The notes below the pieces were generated by a model. That model was not told the origin of the DNA and did no database searches. It saw only the letters and a program-made list of their open reading frames with translations. Position numbers and translations under genes: made by a program. From Paenibacillus sp. CC-CFT747 (lineage in GTDB: Bacteria > Bacillota > Bacilli > Paenibacillales > NBRC-103111): DNA of 64,000 bases. The number at the start of each line of letters is the position of its first letter. Position 1 is the stretch's first letter. This document shows, piece after piece, positions 21,633 through 31,515 of the stretch. The stretch lies in NCBI GenBank assembly GCA_030323305.1, contig CP106741.1, forward strand, positions 1,390,001 through 1,454,000, given 5' to 3'.

Positions 21633-22536
21633 TCATTCCCGATCAAGCCGTCCGGTCAGAACTTCCCGCAGCACCTCTATAAAATGCTCCACAGCCGGAG
21701 ACCGGTCCTCCCCTCTCTCGTGTACAAGGCGATGGGGTTAACCGGCAGCTCCTCCTCCACGTAAACCCGGCTCACTTCCCCCGGCTTACCGGTCCCGCCG
21801 CCTCCAACGCCGAGACGAGATGGGCTCCGTAGCCCGACGCGACCGTCCGGATCGCTTCCCCGGCCCGTTCACCTCAAGCCCCGCCTTGGGGGCTTTCGTC
21901 CCGTACATCCGGCCTACCGCCAGCAGCATTTCACGGCCGGAGCTTCCCGCCTCCCTCATGACAAAATCTTCCTCCAGCATTTCGGCGAGACCGGTTCGTT
22001 TTCCTGCCAGCCGGTGATGCTCCGGCACGATAAACCACCACTCATCGTCAAGCAGCGACTCTCCGGTCAATCCGTCCGCCTCCCATGAGCCCGCTCCGCC
22101 GATTAGGGCCGCATCCGCTTCATACCGAAGCAGGCTTTCCGCCGCTTTTCTCGAGTTCAACGTCTGCAGGGAAGCCTTTACCTGCGGGTAGAGGGTTTTG
22201 AAGCGCGCGAGCGCCTGGGGAAGCAAATAATGAGCCGGTAAAAAGGTCGAGACCAGACGAAGCCGGCCCGCTCTCCCCTCCTTATAATCCAAGAGGCCTC
22301 GTTCCAGCTCGCGTTCGAGGGAAAACAGCCTCTCCGCCTTCTCCGCGACCATCTCTCCCGCTTCCGTGAGGAGGATCCCCCGCCCCTTCGGAGCGATAAG
22401 CGTCAAGCCGAGCTCCCGCTCCAGCGTCCGAATCTGGGCGGTCACCGCCGGCTGGCTGATGTGGAGAGCCTCGGCCGCCCGGGTAACCCCTCCTCCGGGA
22501 CACCTCGCAGAAAATTTTCAAAGCATGCAGGTTCAT
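21633..22536 (-). CDS. LysR family transcriptional regulator (four frame breaks as sequenced)
   Basis: After repair this is a 302-residue LysR protein: N-terminal winged helix (MNLHALKIFCEV, then VTRAAEALHISQPAVTAQIRTLERELGL) and a C-terminal periplasmic-binding-like ligand domain. Frame breaks lie at 22487-22490 (two bases missing in a G run), 21858-21861, 21778-21782 and 21702-21703 (one base each). The repaired C-terminus reads SPAVEHFIEVLREVLTGRLDRE, a typical LysR end. It is divergent from threonine synthase, with a palindrome in the shared promoter region. The density of breaks suggests poor sequence here rather than a pseudogene, but real decay cannot be excluded. Confidence 0.8.
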
Positions 22537-22560
22537 CTGACTCGCCCCTTTTATATAAAA

Positions 22561-22588
22561 ATAAGTTATGAAAGACGAAAAAACTTAT
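22561..22588. promoter_or_regulatory. Palindrome in the lysR-thrC intergenic region, possible LysR operator
   Basis: ATAAGTT (22561-22567) and AACTTAT (22582-22588) form perfect 7-bp arms around 14 bases. It lies between divergent genes where LysR proteins usually bind. Confidence 0.5.
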
Positions 22589-22690
22589 ATTGGATTTATG
22601 ATTCGACATCCTCTAGTGTAAAGCGTAAGAAGTCCCGCTAGCAACGGGTACCTGGGGAGGGAAGGATTCGGGACAGCCCGGTCCGTCAAA

Positions 22691-23926
22691 ATGAAAGCAA
22701 AATGCACGGAATGTGGCACGAGGTATTCCATGGACAGCATCCGGTACGAATGCCGCTGCGGCGGCCTTCTGGAGCTGGTGCAGGATTTTCGGGGAGTGGA
22801 TGCGGAGCATCTCAAGCGGGAGTTCGCCAAACGGCTGGGCGAAAGGCACACCCCGCTGGCGAGCGGTGTATGGAGGTACAAGGAGCTGATCGCCCCCGAG
22901 CTTCCGCTGGAGGTGCTGGTTACGAAAGGCGAGGGAAACACCGGCCTGTACAGCCCGCCCGCCGTTACCGCGTATGCCGGCTGCCGCCGGCTATGGCTAA
23001 AGGCACTAGGTGAGAACCCGAGCGGCTCCTTCAAGGACCACGGAATGACGGCGGCGGTCTCGCACGGCCGTTTCCTCGGCTTCCGGAGGTTCGCCTGTTC
23101 GTCCACCGGCAACACGTCCTCCTCCCTCGCCATGTACGCTGCCCTTATGGGAGAGGAGGCTCATGTCTATGTGCCCGAAGGAACCGTTTCGGAGAATAAG
23201 GTTCTTCAGACGCTCGCTTACGGAGCCGTGGTCCATCGCTTTACCGGAACGTATGACGACGGCATCCGCTTCCTGCGGGAGCGGGCCGGGGAGCTGGGCC
23301 TGTATGTAGGCAACTCGGTCAATCCGTTACGCATTGAGGGCCAGAAAAGCATTATTTACGAAACCGCTCAGGATCTGAGCTGGCAGCTGCCGGACTGGAT
23401 CGTGCTGCCAGGCGGAGCGCTGAGCAACGTTTCGGCCCTGGGCAAAGGACTCCGGGACCTGTACGAGCTCGGCTTCATCCCCCGCCTGCCCCGGGTGGCT
23501 GTCGTCCAGGCGGAGGGGGCGAGCCCCTTCCACCGCATGATGGAAGCGGGTGCGGCGGAGCTGGTTCCGGAGCCGGCGCCCTCGACCCGGGCCTCCGCCT
23601 TGAACATCGGCCACCCGCCCAGCTGGCGCAAGGCCGCCCTCGTCCTTCAGGAAACGAACGGAGTCACCGTGGCCGTGACGGACGAGGACATCTTGAACGC
23701 CAAGGCGGTGGTGGATGCAAGCGGCGTCGGATGCGAGCCCGCTTCGGCGGCCGCCGTGGCGGGGCTGCGCCGGCTCGTGTCCCGCGGGGTCATCGACCGG
23801 GAGGAGACGGCCGTCTGCCTCCTCACCGGCCACCTGCTCAAGGACACGGATGCCGTGGGTGCCTACCATCTGGGCGGAGGGCGGGAAGCGCTCTACGCCA
23901 ACAAGATGAACAGCGTTCGGCTGTGA
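22691..23926 (+). CDS. thrC: Threonine synthase (PLP-dependent)
   Basis: It converts O-phosphohomoserine to threonine. The 411-residue product has an N-terminal zinc-ribbon-like piece (Cys 5, 8, 21, 23), the PLP Lys in NPSGSFKDHGM, a phosphate loop at SSTGNTSSS, and C-terminal GVGCEPASAAAVAG. This longer N-ribbon form resembles archaeal and some Gram-positive ThrC proteins. It is not beside hom or thrB, but is divergent from a LysR gene, so it may be a second, separately controlled copy, or a related PLP lyase. No strong ribosome site precedes ATG 22691. Confidence 0.8.
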   Translation: MKAKCTECGTRYSMDSIRYECRCGGLLELVQDFRGVDAEHLKREFAKRLGERHTPLASGVWRYKELIAPELPLEVLVTKGEGNTGLYSPPAVTAYAGCRRLWLKALGENPSGSFKDHGMTAAVSHGRFLGFRRFACSSTGNTSSSLAMYAALMGEEAHVYVPEGTVSENKVLQTLAYGAVVHRFTGTYDDGIRFLRERAGELGLYVGNSVNPLRIEGQKSIIYETAQDLSWQLPDWIVLPGGALSNVSALGKGLRDLYELGFIPRLPRVAVVQAEGASPFHRMMEAGAAELVPEPAPSTRASALNIGHPPSWRKAALVLQETNGVTVAVTDEDILNAKAVVDASGVGCEPASAAAVAGLRRLVSRGVIDREETAVCLLTGHLLKDTDAVGAYHLGGGREALYANKMNSVRL

Positions 23927-24094
23927 GAGCCGGCATATAGGGGCCTCCGGTGGAACATCCAGAGTAGCCTGCTGAACCTACGCCCGACCCGGTCTTTCCG
24001 TCCGGCAAAAGATCCGGCAGCAGACCGTACCTTCTCGTTTCCCGGCGATGACCGCCCACTACTTGCCTTTGCAGAAGAATCCGCCCCGTTCCAT

Positions 24095-24126
24095 AACAAA
24101 AAACCGCCTTTGGCCAAAGGCGGTTT
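24095..24126 (-). terminator. Terminator of ywhD
   Basis: A perfect 26-bp palindrome AAACCGCCTTTGG / CCAAAGGCGGTTT with a T tract on the minus side. Confidence 0.85.
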
Positions 24127-24188
24127 GCTTGCGGTTCTATAGACATACGGAGGGACATCTGTGTCAAGCCGAGCCTCCGCAGGGGCTT

Positions 24189-24686
24189 TTAGGCCAACGC
24201 TTCTTTGAGCGTGTCGGAGGAACGGTCCCACCACTCGGGGTTGAACTCGGTCAAATACCGGTGCAGGGCGGCCTTCTCGCGCTCGTCCAGCCCATCGACC
24301 AGAATCTGGCGCTTCATCGCCTTGTCCATCCGGTTGACGTGATCGGCGAGAACTTTCCAGCCTTTGCGTGCCTCGGGATCGACCAGCATCTCGCAGGCGG
24401 CGATGCCGCCATAGAACTGGCCTTCCTCCGAACGGTCTACGGCCACCCAGACGATCCAGCATTTGCGGCCGTTCGGGACATCCTCTTTGTTTGTGGAGAA
24501 CTTGATTCCTTTCTCCACCTTGCTCTTGGCATGAAGCGCGCCGTTATCAAGGTACGCTTCGTCGCCGTCAATGATGACGCTCGAGACATTGCTCAGGTCG
24601 ATCGACCCGGCACCGAAGCCTTTATGGTTGACATTGCTGCTCACAATATTAAGGGCGAGCTTCTTCCCCTTGCTGTTCAGTTCCAT
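24189..24686 (-). CDS. ywhD: YwhD family protein
   Basis: A 165-residue cytoplasmic protein of the YwhD family, function unknown. Conserved stretches are IVSSNVNHKGFGAGSIDLSNVSSVI, WIVWVAVDRSEEG and the C-terminal LTEFNPEWWDRSSDTLKEAL. In B. subtilis ywhD lies beside pbpG, speE and speB, exactly the neighbours found here, which supports the call. It has its own terminator. Confidence 0.88.
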   Translation of the reverse strand: MELNSKGKKLALNIVSSNVNHKGFGAGSIDLSNVSSVIIDGDEAYLDNGALHAKSKVEKGIKFSTNKEDVPNGRKCWIVWVAVDRSEEGQFYGGIAACEMLVDPEARKGWKVLADHVNRMDKAMKRQILVDGLDEREKAALHRYLTEFNPEWWDRSSDTLKEALA

Positions 24687-24906
24687 CAGGACACCATCCG
24701 TTTCTCGTCGTGGTTTCCTTCATTGTAGCAAAATTCCCGGCCAAAAGGGAGTCTGCTCAGCCGATAGAAGTCCCGCCTAGACGCCTCCCCAGTCATCAGC
24801 CGCCCGGGAAGCAGCGTTGGCGGGCGGCTCAGCGCCAGAGGGTGGACCCATTTGCTGATAGGCTGCCTCCTTCCGCTGTTCCTTCCCGCTTGCTGGGCCT
24901 AACGGA

Positions 24907-25806
24907 TTAAACGGGCCGTCCTTCTCCGCGCCGTTCCACCACGCCGGTCGTGATTTTCATGGCGGGAGCCCAGGTGAGGGCACTCTCCCTGGTAAACAGG
25001 CCCGCCAGATGCCGCTCGGCTTCATATTGCGCCCGTGCCTCTTCCAGGGAGAGGCCGCGCCTGACCAAGCCCTCGACGAAAGCCTCCTCCGCACCGGGGT
25101 CCCCACCGAAGCCCTCCGTCTTGAGAGCGTTATACAGCGCTGCCTGCTGTTGCGGATCCCCTTCCGGGTTTAGGAAGTTCACCTTATCGCTCACCCGGCA
25201 CTCGATCCGTTCCACCCCTAGCCGGCTTAAATACAAGGGCAGCTTGCCCCCGATGTTGCCCTCCTTGCCGCCCCTCTGCGCCCCCTGTTCAAAAAGCTTC
25301 TGAAGGATTCCGAGCTTTACCACTTCCGATAGGGGCGTTTCCTCCAAGGAATAGCCGGCCATGGCGGAAATCCAGTGCGGCTCGAAGCAAAGGATGCGTC
25401 CTCCGTCCACGAGGCTGTCGAGCATCTTCTGCAGGACGGTTTCGGGATTAGGTACATGCAGCAGGAAAGCATGGCAAACCGCCCAATCGTATTCCTTGGG
25501 TAAGCTCCTCTCCTGCACATCGGCATGAAGGAAGGTCGTCCGGTAAGGAGCCTCCCGGAAAAGCTCCCTGCCTCGGTCCAGCAGCTTATCCGCTGTATCC
25601 ACCCCCGTATAAGATGATCCGGAAGGAAGCAGCGGAAGCAGCTTCGTCCCGAGATACCCGTAGCCGCAGCCGAAGTCGATGACGTTAACCGGCCCGTCCG
25701 CCTTCCACACCTGCCGAATGAGAAACTCGAGATAGTCGTCGTTGTAGTACAAGCCTCTCGTCGCGCTTAAATAGTCCCCTTTGGCATTCCATTCCGACTG
25801 CTCCAT
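24907..25806 (-). CDS. Class I SAM-dependent methyltransferase
   Basis: A 299-residue methyltransferase. The SAM-binding motif I is VIDFGCGYGYLGTKLL (near residue 43), followed by GVDTADKLLDRG (motif II) and DWAVCHAFLLHVPNPETVLQKM (motif IV region). The C-terminal half resembles small-molecule methyltransferases, but the substrate cannot be told. It follows hxlR by 85 bases on the same strand and might be co-transcribed with it. Confidence 0.8.
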   Translation of the reverse strand: MEQSEWNAKGDYLSATRGLYYNDDYLEFLIRQVWKADGPVNVIDFGCGYGYLGTKLLPLLPSGSSYTGVDTADKLLDRGRELFREAPYRTTFLHADVQERSLPKEYDWAVCHAFLLHVPNPETVLQKMLDSLVDGGRILCFEPHWISAMAGYSLEETPLSEVVKLGILQKLFEQGAQRGGKEGNIGGKLPLYLSRLGVERIECRVSDKVNFLNPEGDPQQQAALYNALKTEGFGGDPGAEEAFVEGLVRRGLSLEEARAQYEAERHLAGLFTRESALTWAPAMKITTGVVERRGEGRPV

Positions 25807-25891
25807 CTGGAACCTCCTTCTTCGGTCGCCCGCTCTTTCCAGGGTTCTACTAATCTCTTAATGCGCCAGCCTGCCTGAACTCTGTGTCTGC

Positions 25892-26236
25892 TTACTCCAC
25901 GGCCTCCTCCGCCTCTTTCCTCAGAGAGGCGCCATATTCCTGCGTCCATGTCCACATGGCTTCAAATATCGGCTGAAGGCCTTTCCCGCTCTCGGTAAGT
26001 TCATATTCCACATGCAGCGGGACGCCCGGATAAAGGGTACGTGTGACGATCGCCTTCTCCTCTAACAGACGAAGGCGGTCTGTCAATGTTTTGGGACTAA
26101 TGGGCTGCAACTTGCGGCGTAATTCTCCGAAACGTTGAGTGCCATTAAACAATTCAAACAAGAGAAGAAGCATCCATTTCCCATCCAGAAGCTCCAGGAT
26201 AGGTTCCACAACGCCCGGGCAGGATCGGTCCAACAT
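25892..26236 (-). CDS. HxlR family transcriptional regulator
   Basis: A 114-residue winged-helix protein of the HxlR type, often a sensor of quinones, aldehydes or other electrophiles. It begins MLDRSCPGVVEPILELLDGKW, with the family Cys at residue 5, and has the recognition region RFGELRRKLQPISPKTLTDRLRLLE. GGAGTG lies eight bases before ATG 26236; an upstream start at 26257 is possible. It is divergent from the dehalogenase-reductase pair. Confidence 0.88.
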   Translation of the reverse strand: MLDRSCPGVVEPILELLDGKWMLLLLFELFNGTQRFGELRRKLQPISPKTLTDRLRLLEEKAIVTRTLYPGVPLHVEYELTESGKGLQPIFEAMWTWTQEYGASLRKEAEEAVE

Positions 26237-26286
26237 TTTTATCACTCCATAGTTCATTTTTTGAAACTATTGCACATTAATGTAAC

Positions 26287-26301
26287 TACTTTTCAAAAGT
26301 A
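26287..26301. promoter_or_regulatory. Candidate HxlR operator
   Basis: TACTTTT-C-AAAAGTA, a perfect palindrome with 7-bp arms, in the divergent interval. TACT/AGTA ends resemble operators reported for YodB-type HxlR proteins. Confidence 0.6.
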
Positions 26302-26364
26302 CCACAAGTGATTTACGATGTAAATCAAGAAAAGGAAAGGAGTGGAAGAGAGGAGGTGCCGGAT

Positions 26365-27248
26365 ATGAAAAGACCGTTTGAAGTGGATCGGGAGGAGTAC
26401 CCTTTCGCCGATCGCTGGCTGCCTTACCGTGACGGGCACATTCACTATATTGATAAAGGGCAAGGACCGGCTGTACTGCTCCTCCACGGTAATCCTACAT
26501 GGTCCTATCTTTACCGCAACGTTATAAAAGAACTGCGCCAGGAATTCCGTCTTGTTGCTCCGGATTACCCCGGGTTTGGAATGTCAAAGGCGCCAAAAGG
26601 CTACCGCTTTACGCCGCAAGAGCAATCGGAAGCCGTTAATGACCTGATTCGCCACTTGGATCTAAGGAATTTTATATTGGTCGTACAGGATTGGGGAGGC
26701 CCGATCGGTCTGAACTACGCGGTTCGACACCGGGATAACTTGCTCGGTCTCGTGGTGATGAATACGTGGGCCTGGCCTGCGGATCATTGGCCGATGAAGG
26801 GGTTCTCTCTCGCCATGGGGGCTGGCCTCTCGGATACTGGCTGCAGACACGGCTTAATTTTTTCGCCAAAGCCATCGTTCCCCACGGAATATACCATGCC
26901 GAAAAAGTCACGGATAGCTTGCGAAAAGCTTATACGGCCCCCTTCCCTACCCCGGTGTCCAGGATCCCGACCTGGGTGTTTCCCCGACAGATCCGCCACT
27001 CACGAGCATGGCTTGCCGACATAGAATCGAATATGCCGCATCTGTCCGATTTGCCTGCACAAATCTTATGGGGAACGAAAGACAGCGCCGGCTTCCCGCT
27101 CGAACAGATGGCCAAGTGGCAAAAATATTTACCAATGAACGAAACCGAGATCTTGGAAGATGCCTCCCACTATGTGCAGGAAGATCGTCCAGATCGGGTA
27201 ACCGCCTCAATCCGAAAAATATGGAATAGAACACAAGGAGGATTATGA
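26365..27248 (+). CDS. Haloalkane dehalogenase-like alpha/beta hydrolase (one frame break as sequenced)
   Basis: After repair a 294-residue hydrolase of haloalkane dehalogenase length. The oxyanion block is LLLHGNPTWSYLYRN, the nucleophile elbow VVQDWGGPIG has Asp109 (aspartate rather than serine, as in haloalkane dehalogenases), and the base His lies in LEDASHYVQED. The frame breaks at five G (26817-26821); adding one gives MGGWPLGYWLQTRLNFF. The start at 26365 has GAGGAGGTG. It overlaps the next gene by four bases and is divergent from hxlR, so it likely responds to a reactive chemical. Substrate untested. Confidence 0.85.
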
Positions 27249-27250
27249 TT

Positions 27251-27759
27251 ATGAAAACTATGTTATGGGCCACTTTAACGGCTAACGGCAATTACGCACA
27301 ATCCAGCCCTGAGAACCCGCCGAAAAAGAAGCACTTGATGATTTTGCGGCACAAGCCAAAGCTGCCGGAAATTTCGTCGTCGGTCGCCGGACCTTCGAAG
27401 GGATGCGCGGCAGCGGCGGTCCAGGGCCTTTTGCCGATCTGGATATCGTCGTGGTTTCCAGGCATGCCTCGGACATTCAGGGCGCAACCGTGGTGGGATC
27501 GCCTAAGGAAGCCCTGAGCTATCTGCAGCAAAAAGGCCATCAAACCGTTCTCATCAGCGGCGGTGCGGATATCCACAATTCCTTTTTGGAGCAGGGACTT
27601 GTTGACGAAGTGATTTTTAATATAGCTCCTGTATTAGAAGGAACAGGGTTAAATCTTGTAATAGACAGAGATAACTACCGCTGCCAACCGGTGCAGCTGC
27701 TGGACTGCAAGCCTCTCGGAGGCGGCGTCGTTCAGCTGCGCTATGCGATGGAGCGATAA
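27251..27759 (+). CDS. Dihydrofolate reductase / RibD C-terminal family protein (one frame break as sequenced)
   Basis: A 169-residue NADPH-dependent reductase-like protein. The N-terminus MKTMLWATLTANGNYAQ matches the usual MKVILYMATSLDG-type opening, FVVGRRTFEGM and VLISGGADIHNSFLEQGLVDEV are family motifs, and the end is GGGVVQLRYAMER. The frame breaks at five A (27323-27327); adding one gives KKEALDDFAAQAKAAGNFV. The start could be ATG 27245, which overlaps the dehalogenase stop, or 27251 with better spacing to AAGGAGG. The pair is probably one operon. Confidence 0.8.
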
Positions 27760-27790
27760 GGAAGGAAATCTCCGTTAATCGCTCCTGCAG

Positions 27791-27830
27791 AAGCACTAAG
27801 CCTCCTTGGATAAGGGACCTAGTGCTTTTT
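27791..27830 (+). terminator. Terminator of the dehalogenase-reductase operon
   Basis: AGCACTA (27792-27798) pairs with TAGTGCT (27820-27826), then TTTT. Confidence 0.8.
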
Positions 27831-27962
27831 GGCCTTCGTTTCTTGTCCCGCCGGACCGGCCAAAAGATTTTGTCCCCCCGAAGAAATAATCCCTTGTCCC
27901 CCTACATATACATGCTGTATCGAAGTTGTCCGACCAAGCGGACAATCCTGTGGGGGAAGAAG

Positions 27963-29940
27963 ATGAAAACGTTACTCGCCAACCGCACGCTGCAGTGGAT
28001 CATGACCGCCCTCGCCGGGTTCGTGGTGACGCTAAGCCTCTACTCGCTGCTGAACAACCCGTCGGAGCCCACATCCGTACGCAAAATCCCGGCGGTGGGG
28101 GAGCCCGCCCCCATTGAGCTTCCGCCGCCGGAGCCGAAGGCCCCTCCCGCTCTCAGCAGCCGCGTGGTGGAGTATCACATCTCGGTCGCCCTCCATCCCG
28201 AGGAGAAGAGGCTCCTCGGCACCCAGAGCCTGACCTGGCAAAACGCCGGCTCGAAGCCGGTCAGCGAGCTCTATTTCCATCTCTATCCGAACGCCTTCGA
28301 GTCCCCCAAGACCACCTTCAACAAAGAATCCGGAGGCAAGCTGCGGCAGGACGAGCGGAAAGCGGACAGCACCGGAAGCATGGAGCTCACGAGCGTCAAA
28401 ACCACCCAAGGGGAAGACCTCAGCACCCGCATGGAATATGTGAGGCCGGATGACGGGAATGCCAACGACCGTACCCTGGTCAAAATCCCCCTGCTTCAGC
28501 CGGTCCCCCCGGGAGGGAAAATCACGGTGCTCATGGACTACACGGTCCGGATGCCCGCCGTTTACGCCCGGATGGGCTACGCCGGGGACTTCTACATGGC
28601 CGGCCAATGGTTCCCGAAAGTCGCGGTGTACGAAACAGCCGGAACGCGCGGGCGGAGCGAGGAAGGCTGGAATCTTCACCAGTACCACGGCAACTCGGAG
28701 TTCTATGCCGACTTCGGCATCTATGACGTGAAGATCAAGGTGCCGGCCGCTTTCACGGTGGCGGCTACCGGATTTCCGACCAAGCCGGCCTCCGAGGAGA
28801 ACGGGGTGAAGACGTACCGCTTCTACGCGGATGACGTGCATGATTTTGCCTGGGCGGCTTCGCCCCGCTTCGTTTATTACGAGGAGGCCTTCTCGAGCCC
28901 GAACGTCCCGGGGTGCGGATCAAGCTGTATCTCGACCCCAAACACAAGGACCTGAAGAACCGCTACCTTCAAGCGGCCAAAAGTCCCTCACCCGCTACAG
29001 CGAATGGTACGGCCCATATCCTTACGACACCCTCTCCATCGTCGTGCCGCCGGAAAGCGGCAACGGGGCGGGCGGAATGGAATACCCGACGCTCGTGACG
29101 GCGTGGGGTGCGGCGGACGAGAAGCCCTCGCTGGAGCTGGAGCGCGTCGTCGTCCACGAGATCGGGCACCAGTTCTTCTACGGGATGGTCGCCACCAACG
29201 AATTCGAGGAAGCGTGGCTCGACGAAGGCTTCACTTCTTATGCCGAGGACAAGGTGATGGAGAAAGAATACGGCGTGAAGTCCAATCTGCCTCTCGAGGC
29301 CGGCTACGTCACCACCCCCAAGCCGCTTAAGCTCTTCTCCTGGGATTTCGGCTCCCACCATGAGTATGCGGACAATGTGTACACCCGCGCCAAGCTGGTG
29401 CTCTATGCCATCGAGCAGAAGGCCGGCCCGGAGGTCATGAACCGGATCATGAAGACGTATTTCCAGCGCTGGAAATTCAAGCACCCGTCCACGGAGGATT
29501 TCCAGAAAACCGTCGAGGATGTGACCAAGACGGGCTGGGGTGAATTCTTCGACCAGTATGTGTACAACGGTCTCATGGCCGACTATTCCGTAGACTCCAT
29601 TCGGACGAAGCATTCCCCTGACGGGGGGTCTGGTTATGTCAGCGAGGTGCTGATCCGCAAGCGCGGCGGGCAGGTGTCCCCGGTTCCGATTCATTTTCAC
29701 TTCCTCGACGGCACGGTTCAGGTGAAGGATTGGGACAGTCAGGCGAATGAGGTTCTCTACAAGCTGCAGCATACCGCCCCGGTGGACTGGGTGGCGATTG
29801 ATCCGGAGCACCGGCTGATCCTCGAGAACAAGCACATCAACAACTTTATGAAAACGGAGGTCGACGAGAAATGGAGCATCCGGTGGAACGTCGGCTTGTC
29901 GAAGCTGATCGAGACTCTGCTAGGCGGGGTCGCATGGTGA
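27963..29940 (+). CDS. Membrane-anchored M1 family metallopeptidase (two frame breaks as sequenced)
   Basis: The repaired product has 659 residues. One N-terminal membrane helix (WIMTALAGFVVTLSLYSLL) is followed by a Pro-rich linker, an aminopeptidase N-like beta domain and the gluzincin catalytic domain: GAGGMEYPT exopeptidase-like motif, HEIGHQFFYG (HExxH), and the third zinc ligand Glu in EEAWLDEGFTSYAED. The frame breaks at four G (28910-28913) and four A (28979-28982); one base each restores GVRIKLYLDPKHKDL and AAKKSLTRYSEWYG. It likely trims peptides outside the membrane. The stop is 10 bases from the next gene's start. Confidence 0.88.
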
Positions 29941-29950
29941 GGGGGCCGCT

Positions 29951-30762
29951 ATGATCGGATATATCAAGGAAGGCTGGAAGGAAGCGGCCCGCCAGCCCTT
30001 CCTCCTCGTGCTGCTGTTTGTCTACCGGCTCGTCTGGGGGATCGTGCTGTACCGGATGGTCCAGTCGGTCGTCGTTCCTCTTATGCACCGCTATGCCGGA
30101 GGAATTTCGAAGAGCCAGGTGCAGCTGTTTCTGGCCGAAGGGGAGTTCCAGCTGACCAAGACGGATCTCTCCCATTCCTACCTGTGGATGCTTCTCGCGG
30201 TAATGCTCGCCCGCATGTTCGTGACCCCGCTGCTCAATGCCGGGGTGTACTATTCCCTGAGCCATCCCCACCTCAACATGGGCTACCGCTTCTTCAAAGG
30301 AATCCGGGAGCTGGGACGGTCCTTCTTCCTGCTCTATCTCGTCCAGATGCTTCTGACCGCCGCGCCGGCCTACTTCCTGCTCCCCGGGTAACGAAGCTGC
30401 TCGAGCACTATAACACCCTGCCGGAAACCTACCGCTCGCTGCTGCCCTGGCTGGCCGGCTATGTCCTCTACGGCTTCCTGCTTCATCTGTTCTTCATGCA
30501 CCTTCAGTTCGGCAGAACCAAAAGGGCTTCTCTCTTCTCTTCCCTGCTCGTCCCGCTTAAGGGCCTGCTTCCGGTTCTAAGCGTGGCCGCCCTGCTCCTA
30601 TTGGTTTCCGCCCTGCTCTCCGGGCTGGTGTTCGCCGGGACGATGATCTGGGCCGGCTTCTGGGCCCTCATGGCCTACCAGGCCTATGGCTTCATTCGTA
30701 CTTTCCTTAGCCTGTGGGGAATCACTTCCCAGCACCGGTTGTTTATCCAGTCGCATGCGTAG
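29951..30762 (+). CDS. Integral membrane protein, unknown family (one frame break as sequenced)
   Basis: A 270-residue protein after repair, with about six hydrophobic helices (for example LLVLLFVYRLVWGIVLY, FLLYLVQMLLTAAPAYFLL, SVAALLLLVSALLSGLVFAG). No motif I recognise. The frame breaks at four C (30382-30385); adding one gives LLPRVTKLLEHYN. It begins 10 bases after the M1 peptidase stop, so the two are co-transcribed and may act together at the membrane. Possible ABC-less permease or assembly partner; function open. Confidence 0.75.
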
Positions 30763-30796
30763 CCTTCCTCTTCGCCTACGCCCGCTGCTTGCCTCC

Positions 30797-30820
30797 GCCC
30801 GCGGAATCCGCGGGCGTTTT
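30797..30820 (+). terminator. Terminator after the M1 peptidase operon
   Basis: GCCCGCGGA / TCCGCGGGC with a one-base loop, then GTTTT. Confidence 0.75.
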
Positions 30821-30835
30821 GGCGTTTCCAGCGGC

Positions 30836-30881
30836 TTGAAACCTGACGGGAAGTGTGATAGACTTTCCTGACGAACGTTCG
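30836..30881 (+). promoter_or_regulatory. tetR-SMR promoter with palindromic operator
   Basis: TTGAAA, a 17-base spacer and TAGACT (30836-30864), followed seven bases on by the perfect palindrome CGAACGTTCG (30872-30881) at the predicted start site. This is a good place for autorepression by the TetR protein. Confidence 0.7.
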
Positions 30882-30896
30882 GAAGGATGGTGGCGA

Positions 30897-31512
30897 ATGA
30901 CTTCAGCACGCATCAAACAAGCCGCTCTTGCCCATTTTGCCCATAAAGGGTATGAAGGAGCCTCCCTGGCGGACATTGCCGGCGAGGTCGGGATCAAGAA
31001 GCAGTCCATTTATACCCACTTCAAGGGGAAGGATGAGCTTTTTCTTGAGCTGTACCGGGATATTTACGCACTGGAGCTGGAGTTTGCTTCCCGTTACTTT
31101 CGGGATCCTGCCCCACCGCCGGTCGACGAATTCCTGTACCGGTTTCTGGTGCGCTGCAGGGAACGCTATGAGCAGGACGACCAAACCAAGTTCTTCCTGC
31201 GGGTTTCGTTCTTTCCGCCGCCCCACCTGCACGAGGAGATCAGCAGGTTGGGCTGCCAGTACGTCGATACGCTGGAGTCTCTCCTCCTCCTTCACTCCGG
31301 CAAGCCGTGGAGCAGGTAAAGTGAGCCCCGCCGTCGGCATCCGGCAGGCGGCCGCCGCATTCGCTGCGATGCTCGACGGCCTGTTCGTGGAAATGCTGTT
31401 CGGCGGGCCGGAACGTTCGATGAACCGGCTGGAAGCAAGCTGGCTGGTCTATTGGCGCGGCCTGCGCTTCCTGCCGTCCGATAATCAGCCGTCTGATAGA
31501 AATGAGGGATGA
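30897..31512 (+). CDS. TetR/AcrR family repressor (two frame breaks as sequenced)
   Basis: A 205-residue repressor after repair. The N-terminal helix-turn-helix is ARIKQAALAHFAHKGYEGASLADIAGEVGIKKQSIYTHFKGKDEL; the C-terminal ligand domain ends PSDNQPSDRNEG. Two close breaks at about 31302-31305 and 31314-31315 (one base each) are needed to join HSGK to KVSPAVGIRQAAAAF. It is followed by two SMR genes in an apparent operon, so its ligand is probably a cationic drug or guanidinium-like compound exported by them. Confidence 0.82.
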
Positions 31513-31515
31513 CCA

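Noticed and set aside
21633..22536. lysR as a true pseudogene
   Set aside because: Four breaks are all of the same base-loss kind seen everywhere in the window, and all conserved blocks survive. Decay is possible but not favoured.
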